In this document: positions 1-12,715 of the stretch, in pieces
Numbering within the stretch: position 1 is the first letter of the stretch
How the letters are laid out: each line of letters opens with the position of its first letter
From: Phoronis australis
Taxonomy: Eukaryota > Phoronida > Phoronidae
Length of the DNA: 62,000 bases
Reading direction: 5' to 3'
Assembly (NCBI GenBank): GCA_002633005.1
Contig: NMRA01000033.1
Location: forward strand, 1,301,508 to 1,363,507
The notes under the pieces: model-generated
Databases searched by the model: none
Told to the model about the DNA's origin: nothing
What the model saw: only the letters and a program-made list of their open reading frames with translations
Position numbers and translations under genes: made by a program

Positions 1-138
1 CACACACACACACACACACACACACCCACACGCACGCACACACACCCACACACATGAGCGAGCGCGCACACACACACACCCACGCACGCACACACACACG
101 CGTGAGCGCTCGCACACACACGCCCGCACGCGCACACA
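1..138. repeat. (CA)n microsatellite, impure
   Basis: Nearly uninterrupted CA dinucleotides with CG, CC and TG interruptions. The array probably continues left of the window. No coding content. Confidence 0.95.
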
Positions 139-1739
139 CTTAGCTACGTACTCACAAGCGAGTCATTTTTAGAAAGTTAAGTCATCACACGAGTTAGCAG
201 GGCCCTAACTTTTCATTTACAATTGCAGAACAAACTCACAAAATGCACATCATTTCTTTCCGTAAAATACTGTAACATGGTTTTAGCAATCGAAAATGTC
301 TTGTTGAAAAACTGCTGGCATGTAGTTTGATGGGCAGTCGAAAGTGATTCTGAGACTTGAAAGATATAGGCCAGACTGTTCCCGGCATCCAGCCAGGGTC
401 ACAAGTCGGTGCGTATGAGTAGTCTAATTGTCAGATTTGTCGACTAATTTTGTCAAGAAATCGTTGGTTGTCTGGAACTGTGCCTCAAGCGTGGTGATTA
501 AAACTAACAAAATGAAAACGAAACAATGAAAATCGGATCGATTTGATAACTGCAACACGAGATCAAAACTCAGTCGAGCAGACAGCCTGAAATTTACGTG
601 CCAACTCTCGCGGCTAGTGTCGGTGTCACAAGCTCTAATAAAGAATACATAGGTCACGTGCGGGACTTGGCATCCCTGGGAAAGTATTCTATGGTTTTAC
701 TTAAAGTGAAGATTAGATGAGTTGCCCTAATCTTGAGAAAACGTGATTTCAGTTCTAGCACAACTGGTTAATTTAGCCAATGAGCTAGTGGATAAGAGAA
801 CTAGCTAGTTCGAACTGTGCAAACTCGACAATTTATAACCACTACTTTGAATATGATGAAAGGAAGATGCGAGCAGAGACGGTTGTGAAGATGCCAGTGA
901 CTATCCATACAGCCTCGAAGTTTGACGGGTTGGTGTAAATACTTTTTGATGTGGGTTGCCCGACAAATTTGTTGGATAAATTTATATTACTAAATGTAAC
1001 AATTTACACGCTGACGCCACTCCGAATCTGACGAACTTTGTATCGAATGAGCTTGTTTGGAATTAGCTAATACAAAGATTTGGTTAGTTATCAATTAGTC
1101 TGGAATAGCAATTGATATTTACATTTGAGACTGCGCGTGTGCGACGTGATTTCTGTCGGTAACTCAGCAATAAGCCATTTAAAATGCATGATCTTGCAAG
1201 AACGTGTGTGATTTTAAAAGTACGAAGTTTCACAAAAACATATTAAGGTTGGAAATTAACAGGCTCACCTTCTGCTTTACTGTACATGAACAAGATGCGC
1301 TCTTTCCTGAGCTTAGCCGCCACGTACCTCCACGGGAGATCGACATCAATCCAACATATTCGATTTTGGGCTTCAAAATATCAAAGGACAGATTTGTGTA
1401 CGACAATCTCAGAGGTAAGAGGAATGCTAAACGAACACTCCTGTGCCCGGGAGATAAGTCCTCCAACAGGAACTCTAAATTATTTCTGACAGTTTTTTGG
1501 ATGTTATACTACCACATCAAAATGTGATTAAGTGCTCGATCATCTACAATATAGTGTGCTTGGCAGAATGTTTCCATTTGATGGCCCCATCATTATTTAG
1601 CTATATGTTCGAGTCCAAACTCAAAATCTTGAAGTGTATATTCGAGGTTGTAGCTTGTATCTAGTTGTCGCGAAGTTCGTAAACCGTAACATACTCGAGT
1701 CTGCGATCGTGGATATGGGCGGACGTTCTGGGCAATAGG
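139..1739. other. Intergenic, no gene recognised
   Basis: Only short ORFs of about 60-107 codons in several frames, with no recognisable domain and no convincing splice-linked reading frame. The longest (1204-1527, +) and its antisense partner look like chance frames. Confidence 0.6.
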
Positions 1740-2214
1740 TGACGCGATTTTGCATTGCACCCAATTTCAGCAGTAGAATAACGGTACAACGCTAATTTTC
1801 CATCACCGTTAGACAATTTAGTTAACTCAACAAAGAGTGTACTTTTAATGGCACTAATTTTGTGTCGGAGTAATTTGGTCAGTTTTTACCCACATCGGCG
1901 CAAAGCTGTGTATCTATTATACAGCTTTGCATCAAGGCTACATACAAGTGGACATGGCTTTGATGCAACGCATTCAGTTTTGCACCGATGTCAGGGTAAA
2001 AAAAAAACGGTAAAAAATCTGACTGAAAATTCAAGTCATTAAAAACGTCACTCTGATTTAGTTAACAATGCTGAAAGGTGCCAATGTACAGCCATTATGC
2101 TGCTCAGTTTGTGGAGTGATAAGATGCGTCGCCTTTCAGCGCCATGAAATAGAGCGTCACCTATTGGCCAATTTCTTTTTTCGCCGATTCTTCAATCAAC
2201 TGTTCTTCCAAATG
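1740..2214. repeat. Foldback-like repeat with central hairpin
   Basis: Around 1883-2004 two inverted ends face each other: TTTTTACCCACATCGG on the left, CCGATGTCAGGGTAAAAA on the right. Between them lies a hairpin built on GCAAAGCTGT/ACAGCTTTGC. The outer parts (about 1740-1900 reverse-complemented, and 1980-2214 direct) both resemble the interior of the foldback element at 30201-31599 (about 30755-30990), including a GATTCTTCARTCAACTG stretch near 2190 and 30965. This is an inverted-repeat element. The hAT-like element at 2215 was inserted at or in its right arm. Ends were not resolved. Confidence 0.6.
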
Positions 2215-3208
2215 CAGTGGCAGATCTACTGGGGGTTTAGGGGGATTAAACCCCCCTCCTCTTGGGCCAGGACCCAAAAATAAAAAACACAACAACGTCT
2301 CCAGCAAAACGAAAACGGCACCGCCAGCGTGTGTAAACCCTAAATAAACCAAATTGAGGGGGGAGAGGTTCACTCTGAAAATATATTTTTTTGCATTGTG
2401 AATTGCTGAGTCATCGTGGCTCATCGGCAAAACGCGCGGAGATCAATCGTGCGCGCGCTTCCGTCGACGCTTCTGAAGTAGACAAGCATTTTAGATGGAT
2501 CGACCGCTGACCGGAAAGAGCAGTTCTATAGCGGATTTCTTTAGGTAACTAGCTTCTTTACTCTAAGATATGTTTGGATTTGATTAGGGGAAATACTGTG
2601 GTGCCGCAATCCTGACATTCAGGCGAATTGACGTGCAACGTTTTTACCTCATCTGTCACGCCGTGCTATTATACTCCACACGTTTGTATTTCGAATTTCA
2701 CTGATGTATAGTAAAGTTGTCTTGCGCAATATCATACAGTGTACATGTACATGTAATATTTTTGAAAAAAAATCTTTTTCCGAAGAAATGCTATTGTGGC
2801 GGTCGCCGTGGTCTGGTGGCGAGTCCGTTTGAAGATATACTCTAACAAGTTATGTCTATACAAGGAATGACCAAGGGGGCACTCACATTGACAAAGTGAC
2901 CGCATTCGCGAGCAGTGTACAGTACCAGAAATTGCGGGGAGGCTGTTCTTTTACAAGAAAGTCTTGCGGGACTCGTGCAATGTCATTAGACCTCCTATTT
3001 CCGACCTCAACAGCTACCGTCTTTCTACCTGCAATAAGCACACTGCCGTCTTCTATACCGGGAGTTTCCGCAGAAAGGCCCACCCGATGAAACGCTCATG
3101 TCCATGGGCATTTATTTGATGTCAGTACTTCGGGTTTCAAGCGTTCAGACATTGGGACGTTTATTTCGAAAATTGCAAGAGATGCAAATAGGTCCAGGGA
3201 TACATCGC

Positions 3209-5585
3209 CAGTGGCGGATCTACGTTTTCAGCAAGGGGGGGTTTAGGATTCCCGCCAAGGTCGAATACTAGGCGCGTGGCGCCGAGCGGGAGGAGGTCGG
3301 GAGGGGGGTTTCCCCTCCCGTGTAAGCTATTTTTTGTTTTTGTAGCCAAATAGTGAAATTTCCATGCATCCTGGAAAGTTTCTGGCACTTAACATGTCTC
3401 TGGAGTTTTTCTTAAGATAATTAAAAACCCTTCTCGATTTCGTCACATGAACTTGGCACATACGTTTCGTGAAACCATATTGTGCACATCTGGGTATGAG
3501 TCACGCCACCAGCAAAAATTTTTGTTGGAACATCTGCTGACACACACCTTTTTTAGCATACGAAAAGTCGTATACGAAAAAGTGTGGTGTGTATACATGG
3601 GTTAAGACAGTTTCCAAATATTCAAGAGCATAATTAAGGAGCACCGACGGGGCGTAAAAACTTGAATATCAGATGATCGCATAACAGCAGCCTCAAGTTG
3701 ATTAAGAACGAAGACCTGTACTGTTAGTCCGGAAATAAACATGTCTCGTTCTGACGAGAAAAACTGGCGAACGATGGTGCTCTCAACTCATATTCTATTA
3801 TCAAAAGCGACAATAAATAATTAGGTATCACTTTATTAAGCTGAATCACGTTGACAACAATTGAAAAACGTCAAATCTATCAGGAAACAAATCATCTGAA
3901 AACAGTTTCACGAAACCAAAACATCCTGTGCACAGTGGTGAAAAGATACACTGGACTAGTTTGCAGAGGGACCAGATGTACACTGAGAGTACACAAAAAG
4001 CTGACCTGGTCCGTCACGAGACCAAGAGTGCACCTGTGCTTATCATCCCTATACAAATAGTCGATCTGTCGCGGGATCAAACAGTACTGGCTGAGATAAA
4101 TAGTTTTACAAAGCACACTTTGGTAAAAAATCTCAAGACTATTTCGCCGAGGGACCAGAAGTACACGGAAACTCAACATCTACACAAATCAAGCTGGCCT
4201 GGTCCGTCGCGAGACCTAAAGTGTACTATGCAAAAAATTTTGAATTGAAAACTTCTTTCTAAAATTTTAATCCCCAGTGGTTACTCATACGTTAGTCCTA
4301 TCCTTCTGTTGTCTAGACCGCCGAGGAATTTGTATATCGGATCCAATGATTTGCTCGTCTTGGAACCATTCGACCCAGATATCTTCGATGTTTGTTCCCA
4401 ACGCTTGCACTTCGTCAACTGCTGTGTCAATGAGCTTGTAAGCCTCTACAATGTCAGACTCTCGTTTCGCAGCTCAGTTGACACTAAGACCCTTGAGGTT
4501 GCCAAGTCCATTCGAAAGACTTACATGCGCAACTAAATTTAATCCTTTCATCATGGACTACTTCAAACCTTGACGAAGCATCCCAGGACCTATTTGCATC
4601 TCTTGCAATTTTCGAAATAAACGTTGCAATGTCTGTACGCTTGAAACCCGAAGTACTAATATCAAATAAATGCCCATGGGTATGAGCGTTTCATCGGGTG
4701 AGCCTCTCTGCGGAAATTCCCAGTATAGAAGACGGCAGTGTGCTTATTGCAGGTAGACAGACGGTAGGTGTTGAGGTCGGAACTAGGGCTCCTTAGGAGG
4801 CCTATTGAACATCGCACGAGTCTCGCAAGACTTTGTTGTGAAAGAACAGCCTCCCCGCAATTTCTGGTACTGTACGCTTTTCGCGAATGCGGTCACTTTC
4901 ACAATGTGGGTGCCCCCTTGGTCATTCCTTGTATAGACATAACTTGTTATAGAGTGTGTCTTCAAACGGACTCGCGACCAGAGCACGGCGCCCGCCACAA
5001 TAGCAATTCTTCGGAAAAAGAATTTTTTTCAAAAATATTACATGTACATGTACACAATATTACATGTACACTGTATGATATTGCGCAAGACAACTTTACA
5101 TCAGTTACAAACGTGGAGTTTAATAGAATGACACGGCATGACAGATGAGGTAAAAACGTTGCACGTCAATTCGCCTGAATATCAGGGTTGCGGCACCGCA
5201 GTAATTCCCCTAATCAAATCAAAACATATCTTAGAGTAATAAGCTAGTTACCTAAAGAAATCAGCTATAGAACTGCTCTTTCAGCGGTGAATCCATCTAA
5301 AATGCTTGGCTACTTCAGAAGTGTCGACGGAAGCGCGCGCACAATAAATCCCTGTTTTGCCGATGAGCAACAAAGACTCAGCAATTCAAAATGCAAAAAA
5401 CTATATTTTCAGAGTGAACCCCCCTCTCAATTTTTTCCAAGTTGGTTTACTTGGGGTTTACACACGCTGGCAGTGCCGTTTTTGTTTTGCTGGAGACGCT
5501 TTTGTTTTTTTTTTTTAATTTTTGGGTCCTGGCCCGAAGGGGGGTTTAAACCCCCTGAACCCCCCCCCCCGTAGATCCGCCACTG
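3209..5585 (-). mobile_element. hAT-like transposon, inner copy, inserted inverted into its own family
   Basis: Starts CAGTGGCGGATCTACG and ends GTAGATCCGCCACTG, giving perfect short TIRs. It is flanked by a 5-bp direct repeat ATCGC (3204-3208 and 5586-5590). Removing the insert and one ATCGC leaves a continuous stretch at 3191-3203/5586-5600 that matches the uninterrupted equivalent inside this copy (about 4565-4595, reverse strand) base for base apart from point differences. The insertion point is therefore exact. Canonical hAT duplications are 8 bp; 5-bp duplications are known for the hAT5 group. An internal imperfect duplication (about 3950-4040 versus 4150-4240) is also visible. Only a transposase fragment is encoded (see 4285-4455). 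Confidence 0.85.
4285..4455 (-). pseudogene. hAT-type transposase fragment (inner copy)
   Basis: On the minus strand a 56-codon frame reads DIVEAYKLIDTAVDEVQ, then IEDIWVEWFQDE, and ends at a TGA. The amphipathic pattern (D-x-V-x-A-Y-K-L-I-D followed by a W-x-x-W-F segment) is that of the region after the catalytic core in animal hAT transposases of the THAP0/PRKRIP-related type. Upstream (about 4455-4580) the protein continues in another frame after a frameshift. The homologous frame in the outer copy (5708-5880, +) has an in-frame stop, so both copies are dead. The opposite-strand ORF at 4309-4536 is a shadow. Assignment rests on residue pattern, not on a search. Confidence 0.6.
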
Positions 5586-5707
5586 ATCGCCAAGGTTTGA
5601 AGTAGTCCATGATGAACGGATCAAATTTGGCTGCGCATGTAAGTCTTTTGAATGGACTTGGCAACCTCAAATGTCTTACTGCCAACTGAGCTGCGAAAGG
5701 AGATACT

Positions 5708-5880
5708 GGCATTGTAAAGGCTTGCAAGCTCATTGACACAGCAGTTGACGAAGTGCAAGCGTTGTGAACAAACATCAAAGATATCTGGGTAGAATGGTTC
5801 CAAGACGAGCAGACCATTGGGTACGATATATATGGATTCCTCGGCAGTCTAGACCACAGAAGGATAGGACAATGTATGAG
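5708..5880 (+). pseudogene. hAT-type transposase fragment (outer copy)
   Basis: Counterpart of the fragment at 4285-4455. The + frame reads IVKACKLIDTAVDEVQAL, hits a TGA, then continues IKDIWVEWFQDEQ before drifting. Upstream the same protein can be followed with frame changes from about 5595 (GLGNLKCLTA motif). It is decayed, and more so than the inner copy. Confidence 0.55.
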
Positions 5881-6908
5881 TAACCACTGGGGATTAAAAA
5901 GTGTCTAGAGAGAATTTTTTTTGCATAATACACTTTAGGTCTCACGACGGACCAGGTCAGCTTGATTTGTGTAGATATTGAGTTTCAGTGTACTTCTGGT
6001 CGCTCGGCGAACTAGTTTATGCCTTGTGATTTTTTTACCAAAGTGTGCTTTGTAAAACTATTTATCTCAGCCAGTACTGTTTGGTCCCGCGACAGATACA
6101 CTATTTTATAGGGATAATAAGCACAGGTGTACTCTTGGTCTCGTGACGGACCAGGTCAGCCTTTTTGTGTACTCTCAGTGTACATTTGGTCCCTCTGCAA
6201 ACTGGTCCAGTATATCTTTTCATCACTGTGCACAGGAATTTTTGGTTTCGTGAACCTATTTTCAGATGATTTGTTTCCTGATACATTTGACGTTTTTCAA
6301 TTGTTGTCAACGTGATTCAGCTTAATAAAGTGATACTTAATTATTTATTGTCGCTTTTAATAATAGACTATGAGCTGAGAGCCCCATCGTTGGCCAGTTT
6401 TTCTCGTAACGAGACAGAACACATGTTTATTTCCGGACTAACAATACAGGTCTTCGTTCTTAAACAACTTGAGGCTGCTGTTACGCGACCATCTGATATT
6501 CAAGTTTTTACTCCCCGTCGGTGCTCCTTATGCTTTTGAATATTTGGAAGTTGTCTAAACCCCTGTATACACACCACACTTTTTCGTATGTTACTTTTCG
6601 TATGCTAAAAAAGGTGTGTGTATGCAGATGTTCCAACAAAAATTTTTGCTGGTGGCGTGACTCATACCCAGATGTGCACAATATGGTTTCATGAAACCTA
6701 AGAGCCAAGTTCATGTGACGAAATCGAGAAGGGTTTTAAATTACCTTAAGAAAAACTCCAGAGACATGTTAAGTGCCAGAAACTTACCAGGATGCATGGA
6801 AATTTCACTATTTGGCTACAAAAACAAAAAATGTCTAACACGGGAGGGGGGTTTCTCCCCGGAACATCAAAGTTTCTTTGGTAGTGCGTTGAAGCTAGAT
6901 TAAGTGAT

Positions 6909-7007
6909 AGAATGCTGTAGCTGAGCTTGAAGTGCTGGTTCTATGAAGCATGAGAATGCAGTAGCTGAGCTAGAAGTGCTGGTTCTATGAAGCATGAGAA
7001 TGCTGTA
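6909..7007. repeat. 44-bp tandem repeat, 2.3 copies
   Basis: Unit starts AGAATGCTGTAGCTGAGCTT. Starts are at 6909, 6953 and 6997, so the period is exactly 44 bp. Copies differ at very few positions. Confidence 0.9.
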
Positions 7008-10000
7008 AGAGAGTCATATATGCGGTCGGAAATACGTAAAGTCAATTAGAGATAATTGCGGCATTTTTCAAAAGCTTTATGATTCTAGGAATAGAAAAAC
7101 ATAAATTAGACTCCAGTACAACCATTTCTGGGATCTGTATTGAGGAGTATTTTTGTTAACGTTTTCGGGACACAGTTTACGTCCATGCAAACAACGAAGC
7201 TGTCTGCATCGTTTGCACAGTCAAATTTCAGTTTTGTTTCATTACCTGCTCGGGCCCGTTAACTTCTTGTTGCCAACAAAAATTAAACTAACATGATGTC
7301 ATCTCCCTGGCACACCTAGACCTACCAGATGTAGTCGAGCAACGTGACGGGCTTAGAGGGTATTCCAGTTGAGTTGTGTATAAATACTCTACATCAAAGG
7401 TCTCAGGACGAAAGTTGCGTTCCACATAACTATTTCTGAAAAATAATTGAACGTCACTTGAACAAAATAAATACAAGCTACTGAGAGGATTTTTTATTAA
7501 TTATTTTTAGACTGGGATGCGCTCAAAATTATTTGGCCAAATATAGCGTTCAGTAATTGTGAACTGAGAGCGTAAGATACAGTTTCTGTTCCAAGTCTTA
7601 GGCCACTTTTCAAGAAACAGATCCCTGAGTTGAAAAGTCGAATGTTGTGCTTGTTCAAATATTATGTATTTGATAGTGGAATATATCCAGAGCAAGCAGT
7701 GGACTAGTCGAATGATGATCCATTTCTTAGAGAGCGGGTAACAGACGAATCCAAATTTATAAAATTGACCCAAATTGAAACATAGGAATGCTTTTTCAAT
7801 CTGCTGACACAAGTTTGCCGGTGACTTAGTCCACATTCCCTTGCTTGGTTTGGTGGCCACTCAGTATCGATTGAGTTGTCAAGCTTGAACTACCTGCTAT
7901 TTTGGGACGATATGGTCATTTCCTTGGACTGCAATCACAAAGACTTCATGAAACTAATCACAAGGTTATCGTCAGATTTTTACTAGCCATACAATAAAAA
8001 ATTGAGAATTGCCTCTGGAAATTTTCGACGGTAATTGACTGGCTGTCATCTTCCTCAGTAATGATTACCACTAGGTGGAGCTCTAGATAAATGTATGGTG
8101 TAAATAGGGCTTATAGGTGTAGGGAACCCTCTTTGCCGTTCATGCACTTAGGCGTCTGTCTGCTGTAAATAGACCACTGTATTTTGCGTTTGTAGTCGTT
8201 GGCCTCTTGGCATATTAGGTTACTGTTCTCCCAGTTTATCACAAGGATTTCTTACACTGCGTGATCAGCTCATCGAAACATTCCTCTCACACCTGGTGAC
8301 GCTGGAAAAAATCTTGTCATGAATAGGACTCCTTTTAAAGTGGACATGAGACAATTGACCCTCAGGGCGTCAAATCTATGGGTCAATTTGGAGAACATGT
8401 TTTTTGTATCCTTTTTCAATTTGTTCCCGTGTCCACCGACAGGTCGGATTTTCCAAACCGGTTTGGTTTTGCGAGTTAGGTTTGATTTTTCAAACACGAT
8501 TGATTTTTACGAATTAGGTTTGATTTTTACCAATTAGGTTTTCATTGATTTTTAACAATTAGGCTTGATTTTTCTAATAACTATTTTTCCCTCTCCGCGA
8601 CCCATAGCCGTTCCAATCACTCGTCCGGTTGAGACCAACTTGCTAGTATTCCCTTAGGCATCTTATGGTCGCGAGCTCAGCCGTGGAACTTTAGTGAGGC
8701 CTTGCGTTACATTACTTTATCTCACCAAACTCGCAAGAAGCGAAACACACGCCTTGTTCGTAATGTTTCCCATATCGGTATTTATTCTTTCCCCAAATGA
8801 ACTGTATCGACAAACCAGCCTTCTGAGAGCTCATTAGTGCCACACCTGCCACAAACACGATTTCACGAAAGAAAATGGAACTGTGGCTTCGTGCATTCTT
8901 CTCGACAGACTGGTTAGTACACGACCTATTAGGAAGGGTGCGTCTTGTAGGCCGTAGCAGAATGAAAAACGATGGCACAGAGTCTTTCCAGAATGATTAG
9001 GCTACGACCAATAGGGAAAACATTATCTTTATGGTGTGCGCCTTCTCGTAGGTTTTTTGCTACTTGTAACAAAGGAAACGTTTCGTACAATGCATTTTAC
9101 TCCTCCAACAATTGAAATAAGCACACTGCGGCACATTGTTGGTGGTGACTCGCAGGCAGAATTTTGAAACACGTTTGGGCTCACGTGGACATTTTGCTTT
9201 CATCATCCGGCATGTAGATTCACTAGTGTGACTAAAGCAGCGATGGTTTGTGCACATGAAATGCAACGTCATATTTTTTGCTTTGAACCAGTAGTTGAAG
9301 CGGGTAGCAAGTATCTGCTTGGAGGTTGAAAATTGAAATGAAAAACGTGATTACAGACTTTTTGATTACAGCCAGTGAGAATCTTTACAAGGGAGCTTTC
9401 TGTACGTAAGTATAATCAACCATCAAGTTAAAGTAATTATTAAATTTCCCTAACAAGTCTGGAATGACACCGGTATATGCAAATGGAGCGCGTTCACGTG
9501 TCTCACTCAAATGAGTGAACAACATGTTGTCATACTTGTCGCGCAGACACTCTTGCTAGGCAAGGTTTCACAAAAATCGGTCATTTCATGAGTAACTATA
9601 AAGTTTGGTGCAACCCAATTCATGAACGGGAACGAGATGTGGAAACTGAGCGACCGGGGATCGAAATAGTGGATGGATCGGGAAACGAGAGGGGAGTATC
9701 GGTGACTAGAGTGTTGAAATCAGGAATTACTAACGGCGATTGGGAGAACAGGTATTCACCCAGAAAAGGCCTGATGTCGACGCGGACAAGACCGTCAAGC
9801 AATGCACCATTTTACTCTTGCGTGAGCCCCCCACCTCCTCAAAGGAGATTTGGAACCCCATCAAATTTTGTACAAATGTAGGCCTTATTCATGCCGATAA
9901 GTTCACGAGGGCTGGTTTACTTGCACATGATCTGCGCGAATGCAAATGATATCGACGGCACCCACTGGCTGTGTTTTTCAAGTGACTGGGATTAACAATA

Positions 10001-12187
10001 TGACGTTACCGATTTCCACCAACAGGGGGCGGTAGTATTTTTCTGCACAATATGCATTGTGTTAATCGAGCATAACGCTGCACTAAAAATGTTCATTATG
10101 TTCAATCGATAAGGAAATGTTGAAACTGAGCCCTTTATCAGGATGCGTGGGTATTAACTACTTCATATACTCTAAACCGGACGGGTACAGCAGGAACTTA
10201 AGCGAACGAGCTTGTTGTTGTTGCTGTTGTCGTTGTTGCTATTGAAATGACGCTGCCTGGAATACACTTAACACAGGCATGGGAGTGACACTCAACAAGC
10301 GAAGCAGAGGTAGGACGTTGGCTGTATTCTCCATCGCTCTGCGCGGCAACTGAATTTGGTTATATGGCCAGAATCACATGAATTCATGTTTACTCAACGT
10401 TTCGCTTTTTAGATTATCAGCTGTTCAATATTATTACCATGTGAAAGGGATCAGTAGCATCACCTGCTTATGCTGTGCGTTCTGACAACACTTTCAAGAT
10501 TCACGAGAAAATTTTTGTGAAGGTTGTTCCTTAAGTCTGCACCAACACAGTTTCCCAAAGTTGGATGTTAAAGGAATTGGCTTCGGAAAACGTCCTTTGG
10601 TACTTAATAGCCAACAAAGATTTAATGTGTAACGGAATAACTGGGTGTCGTTTTACCAAAAAACTCCACCCGTACGTTTGCATAGCAAACACTTATCCAG
10701 GGGTTCATTTACTCTCGGTTCCGTTCCTGTGTAGCGTTTTGTGCTTCCTTTGCAAACATGTTGTACATACAATGCACATTCGTGTTACAATAGCGGCGCA
10801 TACGCGAACAATGTCCAAAACGAATTGCAAAAACAGTCTGGACCGCAGAACGTGAACTAATTCGTTTGGGGGACATTAATTCAATCACAGTGTTCGTGTG
10901 CGACATTAAAACATGTACAACACAACAAATCGGTCATTTATTTATAAAGAAACACTTTATGTCGACTGTGCCTATTCAAACATTATCGATCACTTTTTCT
11001 AAATGCCGTCTTAGGTTTACAATTACAAAATGTACGAGTGCGGTAGAAGACCACACTACTACCAATCTACATGCTTTACAAAATACGTAGTAAGCTCCAC
11101 TCCAAGTAACACAAATAAAACAGAATTTAAGAAGTGTAGTTACATCTTAACGTGCATACATCGGACAGTTTACCTGAGCCTTTCCGTGGTCACGTTCTCA
11201 TAGGACCACATTTGTAGCTTTTGCAAAATACGTCTTACGACAAAGAAACTAACTTTTAATTTAGACCAGTTACCGCTGTAAACTTAGTCTAGAATTTTCC
11301 TTACAGAGATGAGAAATGATTTGTTTTGGACTTGCAATAAACTGATCTTTTGTTATTATTGAAGACTACACTTGGCTCATAAACGGACCTTTCGTTACAA
11401 CTCAACTTGTAGAGGCTGGTCTCACGTAATTACGAACCCTTTTTACAAAACCAGAAATCCCATCTAATTTGACTCGTGTACAATTTCAAAAATTTCAGAA
11501 AGGTAAATGGTCGAAATCAAAAGACGATTTAAATTAAAGATTAGTCAGAGAAATACGTTTATTTTCAATAATAGAACAGGTCTCAGCGGGACAAAAATCC
11601 TTGGTGCTCTGCGCAACAAAAATAATGGTGCTTTTGTTATTCCAAGAACCCCACAACTTGTTTTCCAAGCCATAGAATTTAGAAGAAAAGTCTGCACTGG
11701 ATTCGCAGTGTAGAAAGATGACGACTGCATTTCTTATATTAGAGCAACACAACCGGCCCCGGCGCCTTATATATGTCACGTGCACCTCTATGCTCAAATT
11801 GCTCGCTGTAGAAAATTTACTAAATATCAGTTGTTTAGAAAATCGCTGTTAATTATACTGAGTCTGCACAGCTGAACTCTTTTGATGCCAAAAAGCGACA
11901 CTTTAAACTTATGATGCGTTACACCATAAACGTTGGGGTTCGTGGATTAAGAAAAAGACTTATCTGTTCCCAATTATCTTATGTTTCACAGTACTTGTGT
12001 GAGCATTTTGATAGGCCTTGTATGGAAATTCGCGCTACCAAAAGATGCTCGCTGAGTACTATTTCAGCTTTTTCATTGCCTGCAGGAACAAAGCGAACGG
12101 CCCTTCGTCCTTGCACCACCACTAGCTTATTTTGTAGCCATGGCAACCATCAAGGTTATGTAATACATGTCTTGTTTTTTATAATAC
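7008..12187. other. Intergenic, no gene recognised
   Basis: No ORF here shows a recognisable domain. Minor repeats: a degenerate repeat of about 25 bp with core GATTTTTAC-AATTAGG at 8455-8575, and a (GTT)n tract at 10207-10245. Cys-rich frames such as the minus-strand one at 9060-9272 lack a signal peptide or regular spacing and are treated as chance. Confidence 0.6.
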
Positions 12188-12371
12188 TTAAAGGAGAATG
12201 CCACCCGATTTAATTAGTTTTTTATATCACCTCGTACATGGTCGATCTTACCTCGTCGAGAGGTGTCGCGTTAACATGTGACAAAGGTGAGAAACGACGC
12301 AGCGACGTCAGTTGTTCTTCTGCAGAGTGAGTGCCGCCACGGTGTGGTGAATCGTTCCCGCTTATGCGAAG

Positions 12372-12715
12372 TATGAAGCTGCGAGGAAAGTGGGTGTATC
12401 GTTTTTTTTTCGATTTCCTCAACAGTCTGTAATGCTTCGGAAGTGGTTTGCCGCAGTGAAGAATGAAAAGTACGCCGTTAATACCAGGAATGAGGCCGTG
12501 AAACATCTCCGTGTCTTTGTCGGGCATTTCGTCGACAGTGATTTCACTAACGAATGCCGCCGGGCTTACCAAGCAGCTCATGCTAGGGCAGAAAAAGAGA
12601 CTGGGGCTGAAGTCAGATGCTGTACGTACTGTGCTTGCGTTCGGCAGGCAGGAAACGAAGAAACCCGGATCAGTTGTTGATCAGTTTTTGATTATGGAGA
12701 ACTGTAGTTGGCCAT
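12372..12715 (+). pseudogene. THAP zinc-finger domain remnant
   Basis: The + frame reads KVGVSFFFRFPQQ, MLRKWFAAVKNEKYAV and then FVGHFVDSDF. This is the THAP pattern (FxRFP, RKWxxAI/V, CxxHFxxxDF) with the last pair's Cys replaced by Phe. The first CxxxC pair is not in frame upstream. After a frameshift the neighbouring frame continues with RLGLKSDAV and TVLAFGRQETKKPG, resembling the usual LKPDAVPTVF linker that follows THAP domains. It is broken by the frameshift, the missing Cys and stop codons, and is a transposon-borne DNA-binding domain rather than a host gene. Confidence 0.7.

Larger units (their letters stand above)
2215..6862 (+). mobile_element. hAT-like DNA transposon, outer copy, interrupted
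   Basis: The left end begins CAGTGGCAGATCTACT followed by a G/T-rich terminal region. The copy runs 2215-3208, is interrupted by the inverted copy at 3209-5585, and resumes at 5591. Its right part (5591 to about 6862) is the reverse complement of the left part of the inner copy, ending near ACACGGGAGGGG. The last roughly 100 bp and the right TIR are missing or diverged, so no target duplication can be paired with AAATG at 2210-2214. Its + strand carries a decayed hAT transposase segment (about 5708-5880). It is non-autonomous: only a fragment of transposase remains. Confidence 0.8.

Noticed and set aside
877-1000. Possible retroelement protease relic (FDVGCPTNLLD reading)
   Set aside because: Short, with an in-frame stop just before it and no neighbouring gag or RT motifs. 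It could be chance.
4309-4536. Plus-strand ORF conserved between the two hAT copies
   Set aside because: It is the antisense shadow of the minus-strand transposase fragment, which has the better protein-like pattern. Conservation only reflects the duplicated element.
9060-9272. Cys-rich minus-strand ORF as a secreted peptide
   Set aside because: No signal peptide, no regular Cys spacing and no splice context.
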